From assembly GCA_002348535.1 (NCBI GenBank), contig DEBL01000367.1, positions 1 through 19,229 of the forward strand: a DNA stretch of 19,229 bases, in the 5' to 3' direction. This document shows, piece by piece, positions 7,558-14,083 of this stretch. The translations under genes and the position numbers were made by a program. The notes under the pieces are model-generated. The model did not search any database. It saw nothing but the letters and a program-made list of their open reading frames with translations, and was not told where the DNA came from. Numbering within the stretch: the first letter of the stretch is position 1; each line of letters starts with the position of its first letter. Origin of the DNA: Deltaproteobacteria bacterium UBA2957 (GTDB lineage Bacteria > Myxococcota_A > UBA796).

Positions 7558-7566
7558 TGCTACGCT
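7558..7566 (+). promoter_or_regulatory. Extended -10 promoter candidate for the Ala/Lys-rich lipoprotein
   Basis: TGCTACGCT fits TGnTAnnnT; no clear -35 lies at the usual distance. The leader, about 65 nt, contains an inverted repeat (CCGGCA at 7580-7585 and TGCCGG at 7588-7593) that could fold near the 5' end, and ends in a strong GAGGAG Shine-Dalgarno. Confidence 0.35.
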
Positions 7567-7638
7567 CAGAGAGCTTGACCCGGCAAGTGCCGGAAAACTG
7601 CGAAGGGCCGCGCGCCCACAAGTCTGTGAGGAGACAAC

Positions 7639-8004
7639 ATGATTCGAGCAACCACCATCGCTGCAACATTCGCAGCCATGACCACTTTTGCAACCACCAT
7701 CGCTTGCGGCGGCGGCGAAGAAGCAGCTGCACCCGCAGCTGCTAAGCCCGCGCCTGCGGCCCCCCCTCCCCCTGCAAAGCCAGCGCCAGCAGAGGAAGTG
7801 AAGGACGCCAAGGAAGCCAAGGCCAACGCTGCCGAAATCAAGGATGCCAAGGAAGCCAAGGCTAACGGCGAAGCGCCCGCTAAGGGCGACGCTCCTGCTG
7901 CTGACGGTGAGAAGAAGGCCGAAGCTGCCGCTGTTCCAAGCGAAGCTGCTGCCAACGCCGCACCCGAAGTGAAGAGCGCCAAGTCTGCTAAGGCTGGCAA
8001 GTAA
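7639..8004 (+). CDS. Small Ala/Lys-rich putative lipoprotein
   Basis: The 121-residue product has an N-terminal signal (about 1-22) ending ATTIACGGGEE, a plausible though not canonical lipobox with Cys23. The mature part is low complexity: a Pro/Ala run, then two near-copies of KDAKEAKAN (about residues 55-75) and an end rich in KSAK/KAGK. Such Ala/Lys/Glu sequences form helices or stay extended, and could serve as an envelope spacer or bind peptidoglycan or polyanions; I do not recognise a family. A near-perfect Shine-Dalgarno (GAGGAG, 7 nt before ATG), an extended -10 candidate upstream and a strong intrinsic terminator right after the stop point to a well-expressed monocistronic unit. The terminator overlaps the next gene's start region. 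Confidence 0.75.
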   Translation: MIRATTIAATFAAMTTFATTIACGGGEEAAAPAAAKPAPAAPPPPAKPAPAEEVKDAKEAKANAAEIKDAKEAKANGEAPAKGDAPAADGEKKAEAAAVPSEAAANAAPEVKSAKSAKAGK

Positions 8005-8014
8005 ACCGTCTTCA

Positions 8015-8425
8015 ATGACGCCAAAGCCCGCGAGCCTCTTTTGGTTCGCGGGCTTTTTTTTATTGGCGAGCTGCGCACCCGATCCGAACCCCGCAGCGAC
8101 CACCGATGCAGTTTCCTCCACGTCTCAGGATAGCGAACTCTGGTCCGTCTGTGCCGCCTATTGCAACCATGTTTACGGGGTGGCCACCGGCTGCAACCCC
8201 GAAAATCTTGCGACTCAATCCGCCGGATGTCACGCCTTTTGCGAGGTCCAATCCATGTCGATATCGGCCGATTGTGCAGCACTCGCCGTCACCGCTTACG
8301 CCTGCGTTGTCGACGAGGCGATACCGTACGAATGCGAAGATGAATCGTCGTCACCCCAGCCCACGGAGGAAACCTGTATACAGCCATGGGACACTGCAAG
8401 TGCTTGCATGAACGGGTCGCGATAG
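8015..8425 (+). CDS. Cys-rich small lipoprotein with signal peptide encoded by a terminator
   Basis: The 136-residue product opens with a textbook lipoprotein signal: MTPKP, a hydrophobic core (SLFWFAGFFLL) and the lipobox LASC with Cys20. The mature part has a Pro/Ala/Ser/Thr-rich linker and ten Cys, spaced CAAYC, GC, GCHAFC, DC, AC, EC, TC, AC. The even number suggests five disulfides in an exported domain; I do not recognise a family. ATG lies 10 nt after the stop of the preceding gene, with no evident Shine-Dalgarno. The intrinsic terminator of that gene (8023-8061) falls entirely inside codons 3-16, its T-run coding for the Phe-Phe-Leu core. Expression therefore probably depends on read-through or on ribosomes blocking the hairpin (inference). 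No in-frame start after the hairpin would keep a signal peptide. The coherent signal and Cys pattern argue for a real gene. Confidence 0.68.
   Translation: MTPKPASLFWFAGFFLLASCAPDPNPAATTDAVSSTSQDSELWSVCAAYCNHVYGVATGCNPENLATQSAGCHAFCEVQSMSISADCAALAVTAYACVVDEAIPYECEDESSSPQPTEETCIQPWDTASACMNGSR
8023..8061 (+). terminator. Strong intrinsic terminator inside the next gene's signal peptide codons
   Basis: AAAGCCCGCGAGCC (8023-8036) pairs with GGTTCGCGGGCTTT (8043-8056), 14 bp with one G-T pair, around the loop TCTTTT. The T-run reaches 8061. It lies 18 nt after the stop of the Ala/Lys-rich gene and within the 5' coding region of the Cys-rich lipoprotein gene. Confidence 0.88.
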
Positions 8426-8436
8426 CACGCAGAGTT

Positions 8437-8445
8437 TGGTAGCCT
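8437..8445 (+). promoter_or_regulatory. Extended -10 promoter candidate for the first MopE-type gene
   Basis: TGGTAGCCT fits TGnTAnnnT and lies 19 nt before the ATG at 8465, so the leader would be short and would include the AGAGG Shine-Dalgarno at 8455-8459. No -35 element is evident. Confidence 0.35.
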
Positions 8446-8464
8446 TTCCGCAACAGAGGTGGCC

Positions 8465-10699
8465 ATGCGAATCTCCTTCATTTTGTGCCTTGTGTTGACT
8501 CTTGGGTGCACCAAGGTGGACGACGAACTCTCACCTGAACCCAACACCGGTCTGGGTACAGACACCGATTCAGATGGCAGCGATGCCGACGATGGCCCAC
8601 CCAATCCTGATTCGCCCACCGAATCCGATACTGCATCCGATGACACCGCCGCGAAGGACACCGCATCCATAGACGACGAACATGTCGACTCCGGGTCAGC
8701 GGATACCGCTTCGGGGGACACGGCTTCCGAGGACACAAGCACTCCCGAACCCACACCCACGGCCGACCTTGATGGGGACGGATTTTCAGAAGCAGATGGC
8801 GACTGCGATGACCTCGACAGCAGCATTCATCCGGACCGGGATGAGGTGTGCGATGGCATCGACAACAACTGCAACGAAGCCATCGATGAAGATGTGATTC
8901 CGACGTGGTACCTCGATTTTGATGGAGATGGCTACGGAACCGACGCGTTCACCTACGACGCATGCACGCCGTTATCCGGCTATGTCGACAACGCCGATGA
9001 CTGCGACGACACCACCGAACTCGCCAGTCCGGACGGCGTTGAAGTGTGTGATGAACGCGACAACGACTGCAACGGGATGGTCGATGAAGACGTCACCACC
9101 ACTTACTTCCTCGACGACGATGGCGACGGATTTGGCGACGCCGGCTTCACGATGGAAGCTTGCATGGTGCCCTCAGGGTACAGCGACAATGCCCTTGACT
9201 GCTGGGATGACCGTTCGGATGTGTCGCCCACGGCCGAGGAACAATGCGATGGCATCGACAACGACTGCGACGATGAGGTCGATGAAGGCGATGCAACCGA
9301 CGCGATCCTGTTCTTTGAGGATGCCGACGAAGACGATTTCGGCGACCCCCTCTCGACGGTTCGGGCGTGCGCTGCACCGTCCGGCTACATCATCGACGCA
9401 AGCGACTGCGACGATACCGATGACGATGTTTTCCCCGGGGCTCTCGAGCGATGCGATGGCGAAGATAACGACTGCGATGGGGACACGGACGAGACCGGTT
9501 CATTGGGTGAAACAGTGGGGTATGCCGATGTGGATGAAGACGGGTACGGGGACCCGGTCGCGCCCCTCTCTGCCTGCACTCTGCCTGCAACCCACGTGAC
9601 CAATGCACTTGATTGCGACGACACCCGCACGGACACCAACCCCGAAGCCACTGAATCCTGCGACGGACGAGACAACGACTGCGATGGCACTACCGACGAG
9701 GCTGGTTCCATCGGAGAAGTGCGATGGTACGCCGATGCAGATGCCGACGAACACGGCTCCCTGACCGTATTCATCGAGGCCTGCTCGGCACCCATAGGGC
9801 ACATTGCAGACTCCAGCGACTGCGACGACCGAGATAACGACACCTACCCGGGAGCGTTGGAACAATGCGATGGGGAAGACAATGACTGCGATGGAGACGT
9901 CGATGAAGATGCCGAGGGTGGAGTGCTTTGGTACCTCGATGCCGATGACGATGGGTACGGCTCATTGACCGATACCGTTGTTGCCTGCACTGCACCGGAG
10001 GGCGCCATCGCCATAACGGGCGACTGCGACGACACCGAGCCAGAAGTGTCTCCTGAGCAAACCGAGAGTTGCAACGGCATCGATGACGACTGCGACGGAC
10101 TCACCGACGAAGCAGGCGCCATCGGAGCCACTCCGTGGTTCGAAGACGGCGATGCCGATGGGTTTGGCGACCCCGACTCGCGCATTGTTTCATGCGAGGC
10201 TCCCGACGGATTCGTGGCCGACAACACCGATTGCAACCCCACTCGCGGCGATACATTTCCCGGGGCCGTAGAAGTGGCCGGAGATGAAATCGATCAAGAC
10301 TGTGATGGAGTCGATCTGGAAGACGACGGGCCAACCGGCAGCGAAACTGGATGGTACCAAGCCAACTATGATGGTGTGTTTTCCGACTTTGATCCATCGA
10401 TGGGCTACGACGGCAGCATCAGTTGCGGAGCGACGTGCGCGCACTACGGAAAGATGGCCGTCGGTGCCCGATTTGTCTGCAATGTAAGCCACCTTTTTTC
10501 AGGCTCCACCGAGGGATGCGGGCCGCACAACGAAGGCCTATATGGCGAATCGAACTGCGGCTGGATGGTTCGAGACATGGTTGAGTTGACCGAGAACGGC
10601 AACACCGAAGACTGCACCCGCAGCTCCGTCATGGAGTGCGTGACAGGGTCGTGCGAAGAGACTGTGACCTACCATTCCGTCGAGTGTCAATGCGAGTGA
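8465..10699 (+). CDS. Large MopE-repeat lipoprotein with Cys-rich C-terminal domain
   Basis: The 744-residue product starts at ATG 8465 (AGAGG 5 nt upstream) with the lipobox LTLGC and an acidic Asp/Thr/Ser linker to about residue 98. Eight copies of a MopE-type putative metal-binding repeat follow: a calcium-loop-like DxDxDG(Y/F)G stretch, a CDD motif, and E-x-CDG-x-DNDCDG-xx-DE. The last copy ends DEIDQDCDGVD without its first Cys, as terminal copies often do. Known for the family: such repeats occur in secreted proteins, and MopE of Methylococcus binds copper. The sequence here suggests a calcium-stiffened, disulfide-braced stalk. The C-terminal head (about 627-744) has ten Cys and matches nothing I recognise. 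Likely a surface lipoprotein, with the head as functional part. It ends 4 nt before the stop of a convergent SGNH gene. Confidence 0.85.
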   Translation: MRISFILCLVLTLGCTKVDDELSPEPNTGLGTDTDSDGSDADDGPPNPDSPTESDTASDDTAAKDTASIDDEHVDSGSADTASGDTASEDTSTPEPTPTADLDGDGFSEADGDCDDLDSSIHPDRDEVCDGIDNNCNEAIDEDVIPTWYLDFDGDGYGTDAFTYDACTPLSGYVDNADDCDDTTELASPDGVEVCDERDNDCNGMVDEDVTTTYFLDDDGDGFGDAGFTMEACMVPSGYSDNALDCWDDRSDVSPTAEEQCDGIDNDCDDEVDEGDATDAILFFEDADEDDFGDPLSTVRACAAPSGYIIDASDCDDTDDDVFPGALERCDGEDNDCDGDTDETGSLGETVGYADVDEDGYGDPVAPLSACTLPATHVTNALDCDDTRTDTNPEATESCDGRDNDCDGTTDEAGSIGEVRWYADADADEHGSLTVFIEACSAPIGHIADSSDCDDRDNDTYPGALEQCDGEDNDCDGDVDEDAEGGVLWYLDADDDGYGSLTDTVVACTAPEGAIAITGDCDDTEPEVSPEQTESCNGIDDDCDGLTDEAGAIGATPWFEDGDADGFGDPDSRIVSCEAPDGFVADNTDCNPTRGDTFPGAVEVAGDEIDQDCDGVDLEDDGPTGSETGWYQANYDGVFSDFDPSMGYDGSISCGATCAHYGKMAVGARFVCNVSHLFSGSTEGCGPHNEGLYGESNCGWMVRDMVELTENGNTEDCTRSSVMECVTGSCEETVTYHSVECQCE
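8765..10318 (+). repeat. Eight-unit MopE-type coding repeat
   Basis: About 1.55 kb encodes eight diverged units of roughly 60 residues, each with a DxDxDG-like acidic loop, a CDD turn and a CDG-x-DNDC knot. At DNA level the units share the recurring blocks GACTGCGATGG and TGCGATGGC. The copies differ enough from one another to suggest old duplication under selection, not fresh slippage. Confidence 0.8.
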
Positions 10700-10703
10700 T
10701 GGC

Positions 10704-11726
10704 CTACCGCATCAAGGACTGAGCGGGCTGTACCAAACCCTCTGCCAACGCCGCATGGCCTGAGGCTGTGGGGTGTTCCGCATCATCGGGCCATGCTCCC
10801 GGCCCCGGTGGTTCACCAGGACCCACCATAAAGTGAGGCCGGCCGGTTGCGGCGTAGAGCTTCTGCCCGTCCACCCAAGGCAGACCAGAACGGGCAACAG
10901 CGTCGGTGATCGTTGCATAACGAACCGCCTGCTTCTCGCAGTCGTGCGCCTGAATAAACTCAGCACATCGTTCCGGGTCGGCTTGCGTATGGGCTGGAAT
11001 AGTCAAGGCCAACACAGGAATCCCGGTACGCTTGGACCATTGTCGCAGGCGCTGCAGTTGGCCTTCGTACCAACCCGGTTCGGCCGCGGGGGTCAGACCA
11101 TTCTGAACAGCACGGGCCATCCGGGCGGCCATCCACTGGCGGTACATCGCGTACCGCTTCGCCAGTTGAAGGTCCATCGTTGCCGAAAATGTGCCCACGC
11201 CTTCGGGCACGCTGGTCCCCACAAACACAGGGTGATCGTCGTGGGCTCCCCACATCAGGAATGACGGGAGCACATCATTCGGAAAGTTGCCCCAGATCAC
11301 CAGATCTGGGTTCCACGACTCCAACTCCCCCACCGCGAGACTGACGCTCTGCTCGATGTCCCAGCCGCACATTCCGAGATTGAAGACTTCCGTATTTTCC
11401 AGCATGCCCTCGAGCGCAGACGGCCACGCTTCGTGGGCGTGCACACCGAGGCCAAACGTGACGCTGTCACCGAGTGCAACGATTCGACGAACGTTTGCCT
11501 TAGTCGGTGGCGGTTCCATCCCCGCAACCCAGCCGCGAATCCGACCGGGCTCAGGCGGCGTGGCATAGGCATACTTCACACCGTAGGGCTCAAATACCGG
11601 CCGACTGTGTATTTGCGACTCGTGGGCGAGGTATGCGGCATCCATCGCAGCGAGACCACCAAGCCCCGCAGCCACCCCCCCAACCATGAGGGCCAAACGA
11701 AGCAACCATTTAATACCGGCGTTCAC
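10704..11726 (-). CDS. Membrane-anchored SGNH/GDSL hydrolase-like protein
   Basis: The 340-residue product from GTG 11726 has an N-terminal anchor (IKWLLRLALMVGGVAAGLGGLAA) and an SGNH domain. Block I is ALGDSVTFGLGV, block II FNLGMCGWDIE, block III region IWGNFPNDV (good N-D pair), and block V DDAEHPTASGH. It is more canonical at block III than the two SGNH proteins at 3.8-5.6 kb. Expected location is the periplasmic side of the inner membrane; the substrate is unknown. The frame stays open upstream to 11858, but that extension would cross the fusA terminator and enter the fusA gene, so I prefer the GTG next to the hydrophobic helix; its Shine-Dalgarno is weak. It is convergent with the MopE-type gene, 4 nt away. 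Confidence 0.83.
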   Translation of the reverse strand: MNAGIKWLLRLALMVGGVAAGLGGLAAMDAAYLAHESQIHSRPVFEPYGVKYAYATPPEPGRIRGWVAGMEPPPTKANVRRIVALGDSVTFGLGVHAHEAWPSALEGMLENTEVFNLGMCGWDIEQSVSLAVGELESWNPDLVIWGNFPNDVLPSFLMWGAHDDHPVFVGTSVPEGVGTFSATMDLQLAKRYAMYRQWMAARMARAVQNGLTPAAEPGWYEGQLQRLRQWSKRTGIPVLALTIPAHTQADPERCAEFIQAHDCEKQAVRYATITDAVARSGLPWVDGQKLYAATGRPHFMVGPGEPPGPGAWPDDAEHPTASGHAALAEGLVQPAQSLMR

Positions 11727-11761
11727 CGAAGCAGCATGCCACAATCGGGCGCACCCTGAAT

Positions 11762-11798
11762 GCAAGAAACCGCGGCCCCTCGAGGGTACCGCGGTTGC
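11762..11798 (-). terminator. Probable terminator after fusA
   Basis: AACCGCGG (11768-11775) pairs with CCGCGGTT (11789-11796), and the middle CCC/GGG around TCGA adds pairs. Read on the minus strand the hairpin is followed by TTTCTTGC, a short T-rich tail. It lies about 25 nt after the fusA stop. Confidence 0.6.
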
Positions 11799-11823
11799 TT
11801 GATTCAGTGAAAAGCGCTCTCGA

Positions 11824-13917
11824 CTACTTCTCGTCTTTCTTCTTGCGCCACTCTTCAATGATTTCGGTCTGAACGCCCGATGGAACGGGTGCGTAGCGCG
11901 CGAATTCCATGGTGAACTCTGCCTTACCCTGCGTGGCCGACCGAATCACAGTCGCGTATCCAAACATCTCGCTGAGGGGCACCTCGGCGTCGATCTGGCA
12001 GTAGTTGGATTCTTCGTTGACTCCGGAGACCACACCGCGCCGCTGCATCATTGTTGCAACCATGCCGCCGTGGAACTCGATGGGGCCTTCAATCTGAACC
12101 TTCATCACGGGCTCAAGAATGATGGGCTTGGCCTTCTCGTACACTTCACGCCAAGCGCCCTGTGCGGCCGCTTGGAAGGCTGTATCGGAGGAGTCGACTG
12201 CGTGGTAGTTACCGTCGTTGATGACCACCCGTACGTTGGTGACGGGAGCCTCGATGAGGCGACCCTTGGCCAGCATGGACTTGAATCCTTTGTCGCAGGA
12301 CGGAATGAACTCGCGAGGGATCACACCACCCTTGATTTGGTCCACGAATTCGTAGTCCAACTCATCATGGGGTTCGATGTACCCGACCACTCGACCAAAC
12401 TGACCGGAACCACCCGTCTGCTTCTTGTGGGTGTAGTCGAACTCAGCCCGCTTTGTGATCGCTTCGCGGTACGCAACGCGGGGTGGTGAGGTCACCACCT
12501 CGGCACCGTACTCCCGCTTCATCCGCTCGACATACACTTCGAGCTGAAGCTCGCCCATCCCGGCGATGATGGTCTCTTTGGTTTCGGGGTCAGACGACAC
12601 GCGGAACGTTGGGTCTTCCTTGGTGAACCGCTGAAGCGCCTTCGACATGTTGACCTGCGCCTTGTTGTCCTTGGGCGTGATGGTCAGCGAGATCACGGGG
12701 TTGGGGACGAACATGCTGCTCATGGCCAGTTCGACGTTTCCGTCGGTGAACGTGTCGCCCGAGTAGCAGTCCACACCGAAGGTCGCAACGATGTCGCCGG
12801 CCGAGGCCTCGTCGATGTCTTCCATCTCGTCGGAGTGCATCCGAACCAATCGGCCAATCTTGACTTTCTTGCGGTCGCGGAGGTTGTACATGAAGTCGCC
12901 CTTCTTCATGCAGCCTTGGTAGACCCGCATGTAGGTCAACTGACCGTAGCGACCGTCTTCAAGCTTGAATGCAAGCGCCACCAAGGGCTTGTCGCCATCG
13001 GAGGGCACTTCCACCATCACTTCGTTGCCTTCCGTGGATTTCTCCATGTCGATGGCTTCGTTGACGACGTCGTTGGGAGCGGGAAGCCACTTGTTGACGC
13101 AGTCAAGAAGTGCTTGAACACCCTTGTTCTTGTAAGCGGAACCACAGAGAACCGGGGTAATCTCGCGGGCAATGGTCGCCTTGCGGATCGCGTTGTCCAT
13201 CAACTCCGGTGTGACGGCCTCCTCAAGCATGGCCTCCATCAGGTCGTCATCGAACATGCTGACGGCATCGAGCAGGACCTCGCGCCTCGACTCGCACTCT
13301 TCGAGAAGTTCGGCTGGAATCTCCTCCTCGCGGATGTTTTCGCCGTTTTCACCCTCGAAGTACCACGCCTTCATGGTCACGAGGTCGCAGACACCCACGT
13401 GCTGGTCCTCCAATCCGATGGGCACTTGAACCATCACAGAGTTGTGACCCAGCTTGTCGCGAAGTTGGTCGCACACGCGGAAGGGGTTCGCACCTTGCCG
13501 GTCACACTTGTTCACGAACGCGATTCGCGGCACGTTGTAGCGCTTCATTTGCCGGTCAACAGTGATGGACTGCGACTGCACACCCGATACCGAGCACAGC
13601 ACGAGCACGGCTCCGTCGAGCACTCGGAGCGCCCGCTCCACCTCGACGGTGAAGTCAACGTGTCCGGGGGTGTCGATAATGTTGATGTGATTGCCGTCCC
13701 ACTCGCAGTGTGTGGCTGCCGACTGAATGGTGATTCCGCGTTCGCGCTCCAGTTCCATGGAGTCCATCTTTGCACCCACACCGTCCTTTCCACGAACGTC
13801 ATGAATCGCATGAATCCGGTTGGTGTAGAAGAGGATTCGCTCTGTGAGCGTTGTCTTACCGGAGTCGATGTGAGCGCTGATTCCGATGTTCCGAAGCAGG
13901 TGCAATGGTGCAGTCAT
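11824..13917 (-). CDS. fusA: Elongation factor G, spirochaete/mitochondrial-like subtype
   Basis: Translational GTPase of 697 residues driving tRNA-mRNA translocation on the ribosome. GTPase motifs are intact: AHIDSGKTTL (G1), RGITIQSAAT (G2), DTPGHVDF (G3), NKCD (G4), CGSAYKNKG (G5). Domain IV has GGSGQFGRV and domain V the conserved FHGGMVATMMQRRG. HIDSGKTTLTERI, GKDGVGAKMDSMELERERG and QSAAT match mitochondrial EFG1 and the spdEFG1 subtype, where canonical EF-G has HIDAGKTTTTERI and ATMDWMEQE. In organisms with spdEFG1, a second EF-G (spdEFG2) usually handles ribosome recycling. The start is ATG 13917: AGGGA lies about 5 nt upstream and MTAPLHLLRNIGISAH matches EF-G N-termini; the frame extends to 13989 but that part is not EF-G-like. 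The gene stands alone, away from any rpsL-rpsG-tuf operon. Confidence 0.95.
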   Translation of the reverse strand: MTAPLHLLRNIGISAHIDSGKTTLTERILFYTNRIHAIHDVRGKDGVGAKMDSMELERERGITIQSAATHCEWDGNHINIIDTPGHVDFTVEVERALRVLDGAVLVLCSVSGVQSQSITVDRQMKRYNVPRIAFVNKCDRQGANPFRVCDQLRDKLGHNSVMVQVPIGLEDQHVGVCDLVTMKAWYFEGENGENIREEEIPAELLEECESRREVLLDAVSMFDDDLMEAMLEEAVTPELMDNAIRKATIAREITPVLCGSAYKNKGVQALLDCVNKWLPAPNDVVNEAIDMEKSTEGNEVMVEVPSDGDKPLVALAFKLEDGRYGQLTYMRVYQGCMKKGDFMYNLRDRKKVKIGRLVRMHSDEMEDIDEASAGDIVATFGVDCYSGDTFTDGNVELAMSSMFVPNPVISLTITPKDNKAQVNMSKALQRFTKEDPTFRVSSDPETKETIIAGMGELQLEVYVERMKREYGAEVVTSPPRVAYREAITKRAEFDYTHKKQTGGSGQFGRVVGYIEPHDELDYEFVDQIKGGVIPREFIPSCDKGFKSMLAKGRLIEAPVTNVRVVINDGNYHAVDSSDTAFQAAAQGAWREVYEKAKPIILEPVMKVQIEGPIEFHGGMVATMMQRRGVVSGVNEESNYCQIDAEVPLSEMFGYATVIRSATQGKAEFTMEFARYAPVPSGVQTEIIEEWRKKKDEK

Positions 13918-14057
13918 GGGGTCCCTCGAACGGTGGGAGAAATTAAGTGGATCGGGGCCGCGCTTATGGCGGCGAGCCCTCATGCGCAACGAAGCGACCC
14001 GCCCGGCACAAAAGTGTCACGCCAAAAAATGCAGGGAAAACACCATTAAATAGACTT

Positions 14058-14083
14058 AAAAGCCTGCTATTAACCAAGCTTTT
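14058..14083 (-). terminator. Weak hairpin after the FG-GAP/UnbV gene
   Basis: AAAAGC and GCTTTT, about 7 bp with flanking bases, flank a 14-nt loop and overlap the stop codon of the minus-strand gene. The stem is AT-rich and no T-run follows, so it may not terminate efficiently. The rest of the 164-nt gap to fusA must hold the fusA promoter, but I cannot place it. Confidence 0.3.

Noticed and set aside
5540..7732. Two long minus-strand open frames (5540-6646 and 6719-7732) opposite the PNGase F-like gene
   Set aside because: They are antisense to a gene with clear catalytic motifs and have no recognisable features.
8765..10318. Regular repeats that might suggest a CRISPR array or minisatellite
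   Set aside because: The repeats are coding, diverged and in frame with MopE-type motifs; there are no identical short repeats with unique spacers.
11768..11796. Cluster of CCGCGG, CTCGAG and GGTACC sites resembling a cloning polylinker
   Set aside because: These palindromes arise from the stem of a hairpin placed exactly where a fusA terminator is expected; flanking sequence is ordinary genomic DNA.
11727..11858. N-terminal extension of the SGNH protein at 10704-11726
   Set aside because: It would run through the fusA terminator and into the end of fusA, and places the membrane anchor too far from the N-terminus.
13918..13989. N-terminal extension of EF-G by 24 residues
   Set aside because: The extension is Arg-rich and unlike EF-G; ATG 13917 has a proper AGGGA site and gives a standard EF-G N-terminus.
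12835..14049. Long plus-strand open frame opposite fusA
   Set aside because: It is the antisense of a clear EF-G gene; its translation is His/Val/Leu-rich with no recognisable domain, as expected of a shadow frame.
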